A stretch of DNA of 64,000 nt, taken from Streptomyces caelestis. Lineage in GTDB: Bacteria > Actinomycetota > Actinomycetes > Streptomycetales > Streptomycetaceae. Shown here piece after piece: positions 15,486 to 23,851 of this stretch (position 1 is its first letter; each line of letters opens with the position of its first letter). Location of the stretch: NCBI RefSeq assembly GCF_014205255.1, contig NZ_JACHNE010000001.1, positions 6,386,001 to 6,450,000 of the forward strand. The letters run 5' to 3'. Position numbers and translations under genes: made by a program. The notes under the pieces were generated by a model. It saw only the letters and a program-made list of their open reading frames with translations. It was not told where the DNA came from and ran no database searches.

Positions 15486-16943
15486 GTGCGCACTCGTCTG
15501 CTCCCGCTGCTGATCGTCCTGATGGCGGCCGTACTGCTCGCGCTCGGCGTCCCGCTCGCCGTCAGCCTGGCCGGCGCCCAGCAGCAGAAGGTCGTCGTCG
15601 ACCGGATCGACGACACCGCACGCTTCGCGGCTCTCGCCCAGTTCGTCACCGACTCGCCCACCGGGACCGCCAGCGCGTTCGAGAACGAGCGTCTGGCCAC
15701 GCTCAGCAGCGAACTCGACAGCTACTACAAGGTCTACGGCATCCGGGCCGGTGTCTTCTACCGCAGCGGCAGTGCCATGGCCCACGCACCGGCCGGGTGG
15801 TCCCTGCCAAAGGAGGGCGAGGTGCGTGACGCCTTCGACGAGGCGTTGCTCAGCCGCCGCAGCCACGACCCGCGGCAGGTGTGGCCCTGGCAGCGGGGCA
15901 ACCTCGTGGTCGCCTCGCCGGTCATCCGGGACGGGGACGTCGTCGCGGTCGTCGTCACCGACTCGCCCACCGGGCAGATGCGCTCCCGCACGCTGCACGG
16001 CTGGCTGGTCATCGGCGCGGGCGAGTCCGCCGCGATGCTGCTGGCCGTCGGAGCCGCCCTGCGGCTGACCGGCTGGGTGCTCAAGCCCGTGCGGGTACTG
16101 GACGCCACCACCCACGACATCGCCACCGGGCGGCTGAAGTCCCGGGTCGCCGCCGCCGGCGGTCCGCCGGAACTCAGGCGTCTGGCCCGGTCGTTCAACG
16201 AGATGGCGGACAACGTCGAGGACGTGCTGGAGCAGCAGCGCGCCTTCGTCGCCGATGCCTCGCACCAGCTGCGCAACCCGCTCGCGGCGCTGCTGCTGCG
16301 CATCGAACTGCTCTCCTTCGAGCTGCCCGAGGGCAACAAGGAGATCGCCTCGGTCCAGGCCGAGGGCAAGCGCCTCGCGCAGGTCCTGGACGATCTGCTC
16401 GACCTGGCGCTGGCCGAGCACACCGAGGCCGATCTGAAGATCACCGACATCGGCGAGCTCGCCGCCGAACGGGTCGCGGCCTGGTCCCCGACCGCCGAGG
16501 CCAAGGGCGTACGCCTGGTGGGCGACTGCCCGCCGACGACCGCGTGGGCCGACCCGGTGGCGCTGTCCAGCGCGCTGGACGGGGTGATCGACAACGCGGT
16601 GAAGTTCACGCCCGAGGGCCGGACCGTCGAGGTGACCGTCGCCTCCAACGGCGACATCTCCACCGTCGTCGTCACCGACGAGGGCCCCGGCCTCACCGAC
16701 GAGGAACTGGCCCGCGTCGGCGACCGCTTCTGGCGCAGCAGCCGCCACCAGAACATCAAGGGCTCGGGCCTCGGACTGTCCATCTCGCGGGCGCTGCTCA
16801 CGGCGGGCGGCGGTTCGATCGCGTACGACCATCACGAGCCGCACGGGCTGAAGGTGACAGTGGCGGTGCCGAGGGTCGGACCGGCGAGGGAGCGAGGGCT
16901 ACGGCCTGACGGCGAAGCGGGCTATGGCTTGACGGACCGGTAG
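15486..16943 (+). CDS. gluK: Sensor histidine kinase GluK
   Basis: A 485-residue membrane kinase. TM1 spans residues 5-30, an extracytoplasmic sensor domain about 40-170, TM2 about 171-193, then a HAMP linker. The H-box is FVADASHQLRNPLAALLLRI with His260; the N-box is DGVIDNAVKFTPEG; G-boxes are VTDEGPGLTDEEL and KGSGLGLSISRALL. It is co-transcribed with gluR and its sensor lies outside the cell, which fits a detector of external glutamate. Its last 22 bases overlap the 3' end of the convergent TAXI-family gene. Confidence 0.9.
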   Translation: MRTRLLPLLIVLMAAVLLALGVPLAVSLAGAQQQKVVVDRIDDTARFAALAQFVTDSPTGTASAFENERLATLSSELDSYYKVYGIRAGVFYRSGSAMAHAPAGWSLPKEGEVRDAFDEALLSRRSHDPRQVWPWQRGNLVVASPVIRDGDVVAVVVTDSPTGQMRSRTLHGWLVIGAGESAAMLLAVGAALRLTGWVLKPVRVLDATTHDIATGRLKSRVAAAGGPPELRRLARSFNEMADNVEDVLEQQRAFVADASHQLRNPLAALLLRIELLSFELPEGNKEIASVQAEGKRLAQVLDDLLDLALAEHTEADLKITDIGELAAERVAAWSPTAEAKGVRLVGDCPPTTAWADPVALSSALDGVIDNAVKFTPEGRTVEVTVASNGDISTVVVTDEGPGLTDEELARVGDRFWRSSRHQNIKGSGLGLSISRALLTAGGGSIAYDHHEPHGLKVTVAVPRVGPARERGLRPDGEAGYGLTDR

Positions 16944-17923
16944 TAGCGGCGGGCCCCGTCGTGCAGCTTGAGCGGGTCCGTGTAGATCGCCGTGCGGACG
17001 TCGACCAGCTGGGCGGAGTGGACGGTCGCGCCGATGCCGTCCCGGCTGTCGATCACCGTACGGGTCAGCCACTCGGTGAGCCGGGAGTCCATGTCGTTGC
17101 GCGTGACCAGCAGGTTGGACACCGCCAGGGTGGGGACCGGGTCGCCGCGCTGGATGGTGGGGTAGGCGGACTCCGGCATCTTGGTGGCGCGGTAGTAGCG
17201 CGTGGCACCGCCCTGTTCGTGCAGCTTGGCCACGAGGCCGGCGTCGATCGGCACGAAGCGGAACGCCGACGCCGACTTCTTGGCCAGCCGGCTCAGCCCG
17301 TCCGTGGGCAGCCCGCCCGACCAGAAGAACGCGTCGAGGCCGTGTCCCAGCCGTTTGGGTCCGGTGTCGATGCCGTCCGACGACGGCTTGATGTCCTTCT
17401 CCGGGTCGATCCCGGCCGCCTTGAGCACGCCGTTCGCGATCAGCCGTACGCCGGAGTTCGGCAGCCCTATGGCCACGCGCTTGCCCCGCAGGTCCGCGAC
17501 GGAGCGGATGTCCGAGTCCGGGGGTACGACGAGCTGGGCGTAGTCGTCGTACAGACGCGCCACACCGCGGAGCCGGTCGGCGCCCGTGCCGTTGTCGAGC
17601 TGGTACGTGGCGACCGCGTCGGCCGCGGCGATCGCGAAGTCGGCCTTGCCCGTCGCCACGTCCGCGACGTTCTCCTGTGAACCGGCACTGGTCAGCAGGC
17701 GTACCTTCAGATCGGGCATGTCCCCGTCGATCTCGGTGCGCAGGAGCTCGCCGTACTCGTGGTAGACCCCCGCGCGGGTGCCCGTGCTGAACCTGATCGT
17801 CCCGCCCGGACGCTCCTCGGCCCAGGGGCGCAGCCACCACAACAGCAGCCCGAGGACCACGAGGGAGGCGGCGCCGCCCTGAAGGGCCCGGCGCCTGCCG
17901 ATGGGTGGGAGCATCTTGGACAT
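16922..17923 (-). CDS. TAXI-family extracytoplasmic solute-binding protein (orphan)
   Basis: A 333-residue protein of the TAXI (TRAP-associated) group, which bind small carboxylates such as glutamate. The N-terminus MSKMLPPIGRRRALQGGAAS followed by VVLGLLLWWLRPW is an uncleaved anchor or signal. The fold is recognised from GGTIRFSTGTRAGVYHEYGE, TSAGSQENVADVATGKADFA, LRGKRVAIGLPNSGVRL and a second lobe with DAFFWSGGLPTDGL. No TRAP membrane subunits lie nearby. Its 3' end overlaps that of gluK by 22 bases. It may be a sensory accessory to the kinase or serve a distant transporter; the first is only a guess from position. Confidence 0.88.
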   Translation of the reverse strand: MSKMLPPIGRRRALQGGAASLVVLGLLLWWLRPWAEERPGGTIRFSTGTRAGVYHEYGELLRTEIDGDMPDLKVRLLTSAGSQENVADVATGKADFAIAAADAVATYQLDNGTGADRLRGVARLYDDYAQLVVPPDSDIRSVADLRGKRVAIGLPNSGVRLIANGVLKAAGIDPEKDIKPSSDGIDTGPKRLGHGLDAFFWSGGLPTDGLSRLAKKSASAFRFVPIDAGLVAKLHEQGGATRYYRATKMPESAYPTIQRGDPVPTLAVSNLLVTRNDMDSRLTEWLTRTVIDSRDGIGATVHSAQLVDVRTAIYTDPLKLHDGARRYYRSVKP

Positions 17924-18032
17924 GCGCGCGATCCTGCCAGTCGTGGTGCCCCGCTGACCAGGGGCGGGCTCACGGGGTGGGACCGGACACGGGGCGAGGG
18001 GAGTGTCGGTGGCCGCCACTACAGTCGCCCCC

Positions 18033-18440
18033 ATGAGCTCCTCGCCCGCAGACCTGGTCCGTGCATTCCACCTCGCCTTCGGCCTGGACGCCCGCAGTAC
18101 CCCCACGGAGGTGTCCCCGGAACTCGCCGCCCACCGCGGCGAACTCCTCGCGGAGGAGGCCGCGGAGGTCGCCGAGGTGTCGGTGACGGGCCCGCTCGAC
18201 CGGCTCGCCCACGAACTCGCCGATGTCGTCTACGTCGCCTACGGCACCGCCCTCGTCCACGGCATCGACCTCGACGCGGTGCTGGCCGAGATCCACCGCT
18301 CCAACATGACCAAGATCGGCCCCGACGGCACCGTCTCCCGCCGCGAGGACGGCAAGGTGCTGAAGGGAGAGCACTACGAGGCACCGGATGTGCCGGGGGT
18401 GCTGCGGAGGCAGGGGTGGGAACCGGCCGCCGGCGCCTGA
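18033..18440 (+). CDS. MazG-like NTP pyrophosphohydrolase-fold protein
   Basis: A 135-residue all-alpha protein of the MazG/PRA-PH superfamily. The metal-binding acid cluster is in ELLAEEAAEVAEVSVTGPLD and HELADVVYVAYGTALVHG (ExxE ... ExxD pattern); the C-terminus has NMTKIGPDGTVSRREDGKVL and a KGEHYEAPD segment common to this phage/actinobacterial subgroup. It likely hydrolyses a (modified) nucleoside triphosphate to the monophosphate. I use the ATG at 18033; a GTG ten codons earlier is possible. It is divergent from the TAXI gene. Confidence 0.85.
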   Translation: MSSSPADLVRAFHLAFGLDARSTPTEVSPELAAHRGELLAEEAAEVAEVSVTGPLDRLAHELADVVYVAYGTALVHGIDLDAVLAEIHRSNMTKIGPDGTVSRREDGKVLKGEHYEAPDVPGVLRRQGWEPAAGA

Positions 18441-18569
18441 GCCGTCGCCGGGATCCGGCTCAGGACCGTTGCCGGGTGGGTGGCGGCTGCCCGGGCCGGC
18501 GGTGGCTCACCTGTCCGGCGCCTGACCGCCGCCGGGGTTCGGCGGTGGCTCCCCTGTCCGGCGCCCCCC

Positions 18570-19793
18570 TCAGTCGGCCACCGGCGCGTCCGCCTCCTTC
18601 GCCCGGGGTGTCGTCTCCGCCGTACCCCGGCGTGACTCGCGGCGTCGGCTCCACCAGGTCGCCGCGGGCTCCGTGTAGCGCGCGGTGAGGGGGCCCAGGA
18701 CGACCAGGATGAGGACGTAGGCCGTGGCCAGGGGGCCGAGGGACGGTTCGATGCCCGCCGAGACCGCCAGGCCGGCGATGACGATCGAGAACTCGCCACG
18801 GGCCACCAGCGCACCGCCCGCCCGCCAGCGGCCCTTGACGGAGATCCCGGCCCGCCGCGCCGCCCAGTAACCGGTGGCGATCTTCGTCAGGGCGGTGACG
18901 ACGGCCAGGCCCAGGGCGGGCAGCAGCACGGGAGGGATGCTGGATGGGTCGGTGTGCAGTCCGAAGAAGACGAAGAAGACCGCCGCGAACAGGTCGCGCA
19001 GAGGGCTCAGCAACGTGTGCGCACCCTCCGCCACCTCTCCCGACAGCGCGATGCCCACCAGGAAGGCCCCCACCGCCGCGGACACCTGCAGCTGCTGTGC
19101 CACACCCGCGACCAGGATCGTCAGACCCAGCACGACCAGCAGCAGCTTCTCCGGGTCGTCGCTGGAGACGAAGCGGGAGATGACCCTTCCGTAGCGCAGG
19201 GCCAGGAACAGGACGAGGCCCGCCGCGCCCAGCGCGATCGCCAGGGTCAGGCTGCCGGCCAGCAGCCCGACCCCCGCCACCAGCGCCGTGATGATGGGCA
19301 GGTACACCGCCATCGCCAGATCCTCCAGCACGAGCACGCTGAGGATCACCGGCGTCTCCCGGTTGCCGACCCGGCCCAGGTCGCCCAGCACCTTCGCGAT
19401 CACGCCGGACGACGAGATCCAGGTGACACCGGCCAGGACGACGGCGGCCACCGGCCCCCAGCCGAGCAGCAGCGCCACCGCCGCCCCCGGCAGCGCGTTG
19501 AGCGCGCAGTCGACCAGACCGGACGGGTAGTGGGTCTTGAGGTTGGAGACCAGATCGCTCGCCGTGTACTCCAGGCCCAGCATCAACAGCAGCAGGATGA
19601 CGCCGATCTCGGCGCCGGTGGCGATGAACTCCTCGCTCGCGCCGAGCGGCAGCAGACCGCCCTCGCCGAAGGCCAGACCGGCCAGGAGGTACAGCGGTAT
19701 CGGCGACAGCCGGAAACGGGCGGCGAACCGGCCGAGCAGGCCGAGGCCGAGGATGATGGAACCGAACTCGATCAGCAGGACCGCGGAGTGCAC
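18570..19793 (-). CDS. CPA2-type K+/H+ antiporter membrane subunit (KhtU-like)
   Basis: A 407-residue, 12-segment cation/proton antiporter from GTG 19793, with a GGAG site 7 bases upstream. CPA2 features: ILLLLMLGLEYTASDLVSNL, WISSSGVIAKVLGDLGRVGN, VLVLEDLAMAVYLPIITALV, and FLVGIALSGEVAEGAHTLLS. The C-terminus is a short charged cytoplasmic tail. The gene for its TrkA-C regulatory partner ends 4 bases before this start, so the two form one unit like KhtTU/YhaTU, which exports K+ in exchange for protons. There is no TrkA-N domain on the membrane protein itself. Confidence 0.92.
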   Translation of the reverse strand: MHSAVLLIEFGSIILGLGLLGRFAARFRLSPIPLYLLAGLAFGEGGLLPLGASEEFIATGAEIGVILLLLMLGLEYTASDLVSNLKTHYPSGLVDCALNALPGAAVALLLGWGPVAAVVLAGVTWISSSGVIAKVLGDLGRVGNRETPVILSVLVLEDLAMAVYLPIITALVAGVGLLAGSLTLAIALGAAGLVLFLALRYGRVISRFVSSDDPEKLLLVVLGLTILVAGVAQQLQVSAAVGAFLVGIALSGEVAEGAHTLLSPLRDLFAAVFFVFFGLHTDPSSIPPVLLPALGLAVVTALTKIATGYWAARRAGISVKGRWRAGGALVARGEFSIVIAGLAVSAGIEPSLGPLATAYVLILVVLGPLTARYTEPAATWWSRRRESRRGTAETTPRAKEADAPVAD

Positions 19794-19797
19794 CGGA

Positions 19798-20283
19798 TCA
19801 CTCCCGACCGAGTATCGCCGCGGCGGCGTCGACGCCCTCACGGGTGCCGACGACGATCAGCGTGTCACCGCCCGCCAGCCGGAAGTCCGGCGCGGGGGAC
19901 GGGATGGCCTCGGCCCGGCGCAGCACCGCCACGACCGACGCGCCCGTCTCCGTGCGCATCCGCGTGTCGCCCAGCACCCGCCCGTTCCAGTGGGAGGTCG
20001 CGGCCACCTCGATCCGCTCGGCGACCAGCCCCAAATCCGTGGTGTACAGCAGACTGGGACTGTGGTGGGACGGCTTCAGCGCGTCGATCAGCGACCCCGC
20101 CTCCGAGCTGGACAGCCGCAGGGACTGCGCGCAGGAGTCGGGATCGTCGGCCCGGTACACGTTCACCGTGCGCGTGCCGTCGCGGTGCGCCACCACCGAC
20201 AGATGGCGGTGTTCCCGGGTCTCCAGGTCGTACTGGACCCCGATGCCCGGCAGCGGCGTCGCCCTCAGGCGCGGAGCTGACAC
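19798..20283 (-). CDS. TrkA-C (RCK-C) regulatory subunit of the K+/H+ antiporter (KhtT-like)
   Basis: A 161-residue cytosolic protein: an N-terminal KhtT-type domain (TPLPGIGVQYDLETREHRHL, then SVVAHRDGTRTVNVYR) and a C-terminal RCK-C domain (VAATSHWNGRVLGDTRMRTE, GASVVAVLRR, FRLAGGDTLIVVGTREGVDA). RCK-C domains bind small ligands and gate the partner antiporter. It is the first gene of the pair and lies back-to-back with the sensor kinase to its right; the promoters lie in 20284-20385. Confidence 0.92.
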   Translation of the reverse strand: MSAPRLRATPLPGIGVQYDLETREHRHLSVVAHRDGTRTVNVYRADDPDSCAQSLRLSSSEAGSLIDALKPSHHSPSLLYTTDLGLVAERIEVAATSHWNGRVLGDTRMRTETGASVVAVLRRAEAIPSPAPDFRLAGGDTLIVVGTREGVDAAAAILGRE

Positions 20284-20385
20284 GTTTCTTCCCCTTGTTC
20301 GGCTGGCTCTTGTCGATCTGATGAACGGTGTCGATCCATGGACGGGTCAAGTCCGCATGCTGTCATCCGGCCGTACGGTGACGAC

Positions 20386-21429
20386 ATGGGTGTCGTGACG
20401 GATATACGCAGCGGCCGGTCGCCGGAGAGGGTGGAGGGGGCGGTGTCATACGCGAAGGCCGGAAGGAGCGGATCCAGGAACGTGTCGTTGTTCTGGCGGA
20501 TCTTCTCGCTCAACGCGGCGGGCCTGGTCGTGGCGACCGCGTTGCTGCTCGGCCCGGTCACCGTGTCGACCCCCGTTCTGCCGGGCGAGGCGCTCGTCCT
20601 GCTCGGCGGCCTGGCGATGCTGCTCGCCGGCAACGCACTCGTGCTGCGCTTCGGCCTCGGGCCCCTGCAACGGCTGGACCGGGCCATGGCCACCGTGGAT
20701 CTGCTGCGTCCGGGCTCCCGCCCGGTGGTCGCCGGACCCGCGGAGACGGCCGGGCTGATCACGACGTACAACGCGATGCTCGACCGGCTGGAGGCCGAGC
20801 GGGCCGCGGGCGCCGCCCGGGCGCTGTCCGCACAGGAGAGCGAACGGCACCGGATCGCCCGGGAGCTCCACGACGAGGTCGGGCAGACCCTGACCGCCGT
20901 CCTCCTCCAGCTCAAGCGCGTGGCGGACCGGGCGCCCGACGACCTGCGCGAGGAGGTCAGCCAGGCGCAGGAGGCGACCCGGGCGGGGCTGGACGAGATC
21001 CGCCGTATCGCCCGTCGGCTGCGCCCCGGTGTCCTGGAGGAACTCGGCCTGGCCAGCGCCCTGCGCTCGCTCGCCGCCGAGTTCACGACCCATGGGCTGA
21101 CCGTGCGCCACCACGTCACCGGCACCCTCCCCGCCCTGACCCCGGAATCGGAACTCGTCGTCTACCGAGTGGCCCAGGAAGGCCTGACCAACACCGCCCG
21201 GCACGCCGGTGCCGACCGTGCCGAACTCCGCCTCCGGCCGGACCCCGGCGGCGTCGAACTCCTCGTACGCGACAACGGCACCGGCCTCGGCGACGCCCCG
21301 GAGGGCGCCGGCATCACCGGCATGCGCGAACGCGCCCTCCTGATCGGCGCCTCCCTCACCCTCGAACCGGCCCCCGGCCGGGGCACCGACGTACGCCTGC
21401 GCATACCGGTGACGGAAGGAGCACGCTGA
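20386..21429 (+). CDS. NarL-type sensor histidine kinase (HisKA_3)
   Basis: A kinase of about 347 residues. Two membrane segments (residues about 35-57 and 68-88) leave almost no external sensor, so the signal is probably in the membrane. After a HAMP-like stretch comes the HisKA_3 motif ERHRIARELHDEVGQTLTAV with His162, and a HATPase domain with VAQEGLTNTARHAGADRAEL, VRDNGTGLGDA and GAGITGMRERALLIGASLTL. The start is uncertain: ATG 20386 (no ribosome site, possibly leaderless) or GTG 20443 or 20482. The partner regulator overlaps the stop. The pair is of the DesK/LiaS type. Confidence 0.87.
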   Translation: MGVVTDIRSGRSPERVEGAVSYAKAGRSGSRNVSLFWRIFSLNAAGLVVATALLLGPVTVSTPVLPGEALVLLGGLAMLLAGNALVLRFGLGPLQRLDRAMATVDLLRPGSRPVVAGPAETAGLITTYNAMLDRLEAERAAGAARALSAQESERHRIARELHDEVGQTLTAVLLQLKRVADRAPDDLREEVSQAQEATRAGLDEIRRIARRLRPGVLEELGLASALRSLAAEFTTHGLTVRHHVTGTLPALTPESELVVYRVAQEGLTNTARHAGADRAELRLRPDPGGVELLVRDNGTGLGDAPEGAGITGMRERALLIGASLTLEPAPGRGTDVRLRIPVTEGAR

Positions 21430-22121
21430 TGTCCACACCGGTGACGCCCGGAAGCCCGCCGGCCACCGCCCGGCCCCCGATCCGCGTCCTGCTCGCCGAC
21501 GACCACACCCTCGTACGCCGGGGAGTGCGTCTCATCCTGGACGGGGAGCCCGATCTGACGGTCGTGGCCGAGGCCGGGGACGGGGCCGAGGCCGTCGCCC
21601 GCGCCCGGGACACCGCCGTCGACCTGGCCGTCCTGGACGTGGCCATGCCGCGCATGACCGGTCTCCAGGCGGCCCGCGAACTCTCCCGCCGGCTGCCCGC
21701 GCTGCACATCTTGATCCTGACGATGTACGACAACGAGGAGTACTTCTTCGAGGCGCTCAGGGCCGGAGCCAGCGGCTACGTCCTCAAGTCCGTCGCCGAC
21801 CGCGATCTGGTCGAGGCCTGCCGGGCGGCCGTGCGTGACGAGCCGTTCATCTACCCGGGCGCCGAGCGGACCCTCGTCCGCTCCTACCTGGAGCGGCTGC
21901 ACCGGGGCGACGGCCTGCCGGAACGGGCCATCACCGAGCGCGAGGAGGAGATCCTCAAGCTGGTCGCCGAGGGCCACACCTCGAAGGAGATCGGCGAACT
22001 CCTCTTCATCAGCGCCAAGACGGTCGAACGCCACCGCGCCAACCTCCTCCAGAAGCTCGGCATGCGCGACCGTCTGGAGCTGACCAGGTACGCGATCCGC
22101 GCCGGTCTCATAGAGGCGTGA
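21429..22121 (+). CDS. NarL/LuxR-type response regulator
   Basis: A 230-residue response regulator. The receiver has ADDHTLVRRGVRLIL and phospho-acceptor Asp70 (VDLAVLDVAMPRMTG); the output is a LuxR HTH with ITEREEEILKLVAEGHTSKE and ISAKTVERHRANLLQKLG. Its ATG shares one base with the kinase stop codon (TGATG at 21427-21431), a sure sign of coupled translation. Target genes are unknown; the genes downstream are on the opposite strand. Confidence 0.92.
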   Translation: MSTPVTPGSPPATARPPIRVLLADDHTLVRRGVRLILDGEPDLTVVAEAGDGAEAVARARDTAVDLAVLDVAMPRMTGLQAARELSRRLPALHILILTMYDNEEYFFEALRAGASGYVLKSVADRDLVEACRAAVRDEPFIYPGAERTLVRSYLERLHRGDGLPERAITEREEEILKLVAEGHTSKEIGELLFISAKTVERHRANLLQKLGMRDRLELTRYAIRAGLIEA

Positions 22122-22137
22122 GCCCGGGAACCCGGGC
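22122..22137 (+). terminator. Short hairpin after the NarL-type regulator
   Basis: GCCCGG-GAAC-CCGGGC directly follows the regulator stop codon, a 6-bp stem with a GAAC loop, followed by GGTTT. It is placed to end the kinase-regulator transcript but is short, so the call is tentative. Confidence 0.45.
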
Positions 22138-22224
22138 GGTTTGCAGGCGCATGTGCTCGGCGGGCAGGCGCCCGGCAGAGGGCGGACCGGAGCGCACCGC
22201 TCGTGGGGCCTGCTGCTCTCGGTG

Positions 22225-23655
22225 TCACAGCGTGGCGCGCAGGTGGCTGACCGTGACGAAGTGGTAGCCCCGGGCGGTGAGGGTGCGCAGGATCTCGGGG
22301 ACGGCTGCGACCGAGGTGGCGTGGATGTCGTGCAGGAGGACGACGTCGTTGGGCTGGGCCTTGGTGATGACGGTGCGGGCCACCTTGGCGGGGTCGCGGT
22401 ACTTCCAGTCCTCGGTGTCGACGTCCCACAGCACCGGCGAGAGGGCGGTGGCGGCCCTGACGGTTCGGTTGACGGCGCCGTAGGGCGGACGGAAGAGGGT
22501 GGGGGTCCTGCCGGTGGCGGCCTTGATGGCGGCGCTGGTGCGGTTGAGCTGGGAGGCGACCTGCTGCGGGGTGAGCCGGGTGAGGTCGGGGTGGTTCCAG
22601 GAGTGGTTGCCGATCTCGTGGCCGGCCTTCGCCTCGGCGCGGACGAGGTCGGGGTGGGCGGCGACGTTCTGGCCGACGGTGAAGAAGGTGACGCGCGCCT
22701 TGTACTTGGCGAGGTGGGTCAGCAGGGTCGAGCTCTCGGGGACGGCGGGCCCGTCGTCGAAGGTCAGGGCGATGCACTTGACCTTCCTGCAGTCGGTGTC
22801 GTCGTCGCCGGAGGCGGTGTGGGTGGGGACGGCCGGGGTGGGGACGTGCGGCGCGCCCAGGTCGAGTGAACGGCTGGGGCTCACGGTCTGCTGCTGGGCG
22901 CGCTTGCCGAACGCGGACAGCCATGGCGTGATCGTCTTCTGGGGAATGGTCACCGTCTGGGCCCCGGCGGCCGGAACGCCCACGTCGCCGCGGTCGAAGT
23001 GCACCCGCAGTCCGCCGTCGGCGGTGAAGGCCATGTCGTACAGGGCGGCGTCGCGGGCGTCCGGGTCGGAGAACTTGTCGTCCAGGGCGGCTGCGTCCAC
23101 GCCCTGCCGGTCCTTGAGCTGATCCTTCAAGGCGGCGACGAAGGCGTCCCGGGAGCCGTCGGCGACGAGTCCGAGTGTCGTGCGGTACGCGTCGGCCTCG
23201 CCGTCGTACCAGTACGTCCTGGCGGACAGCCCGTCGCCCGCCGAACTCTGGTCCTGGGTGGTGAGGCGGACGCCGAGCACGTCGCCGGAGGCGACCAGGA
23301 AGTGGTGGCTGATGTTGAGCTCGCGACCGTCCGCTCCGCCCGAATCCGAGCACGCCCCCGAGCGGAAGGTTGCCAGGCGCCGCTCCACGTCCTTCTTCAT
23401 CGCGGCCGTCATCGCCTCCGCGCCGGGCACGTCCGGGTAGCTGGTCGCGAAGGGGCAGGACCCGTTCTCGCTGCTGTCGCTGGCGATCTCCAGGCCCTTG
23501 ATCTTCGACGGGTCGACCGTCCGGGCCGGGGACGGCGACGCGCCGGGCCGTGCGCCGTCGGCTGCCGTGACCGGGGGTTCGGACGTGGGGTGCGCACAGG
23601 CCGCGGTGAGCGAGCCGAGCAGCAGGAGGGCAGGGAGCAGGGTGTGAGAGCGCAT
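22225..23655 (-). CDS. Polysaccharide deacetylase (NodB) lipoprotein
   Basis: A 476-residue exported enzyme. The signal peptide ends in a lipobox (SLTAAC, Cys20). Residues about 50-250 form an RsiV/DUF3298-like N-terminal domain. The NodB deacetylase domain starts near 293 with the metal Asp in ALTFDDGP (298-303), the two His in GHEIGNHSWNHPDL (351 and 355), then FRPPYGAVNRTVR, LWDVDTEDW and VVLLHDIHATSV. It would remove acetyl groups from cell-wall glycan or another extracellular N-acetylglucosamine polymer. The same two-domain plan occurs in peptidoglycan deacetylases of the PgdA type. It follows the STAND gene on the same strand, with 196 bases between them. Confidence 0.92.
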   Translation of the reverse strand: MRSHTLLPALLLLGSLTAACAHPTSEPPVTAADGARPGASPSPARTVDPSKIKGLEIASDSSENGSCPFATSYPDVPGAEAMTAAMKKDVERRLATFRSGACSDSGGADGRELNISHHFLVASGDVLGVRLTTQDQSSAGDGLSARTYWYDGEADAYRTTLGLVADGSRDAFVAALKDQLKDRQGVDAAALDDKFSDPDARDAALYDMAFTADGGLRVHFDRGDVGVPAAGAQTVTIPQKTITPWLSAFGKRAQQQTVSPSRSLDLGAPHVPTPAVPTHTASGDDDTDCRKVKCIALTFDDGPAVPESSTLLTHLAKYKARVTFFTVGQNVAAHPDLVRAEAKAGHEIGNHSWNHPDLTRLTPQQVASQLNRTSAAIKAATGRTPTLFRPPYGAVNRTVRAATALSPVLWDVDTEDWKYRDPAKVARTVITKAQPNDVVLLHDIHATSVAAVPEILRTLTARGYHFVTVSHLRATL

Positions 23656-23851
23656 GTGACCAGAACCTGAGGAGAGGAGACCTTCCGGGCGTCGCGGACC
23701 GGACGCCGGGCGGCCGCCGCGTCCGAGGGACGCCGACGGCCGTTGTGATCTCCGATCGTTCTGGTCAGGTGTGTTTTTCAGCGAGCCCCGGGGTCACCGT
23801 GAACAATTTCAGGACCGGATCCGGTGGTGCTCTGTCACCTTTTGTGCGTGT

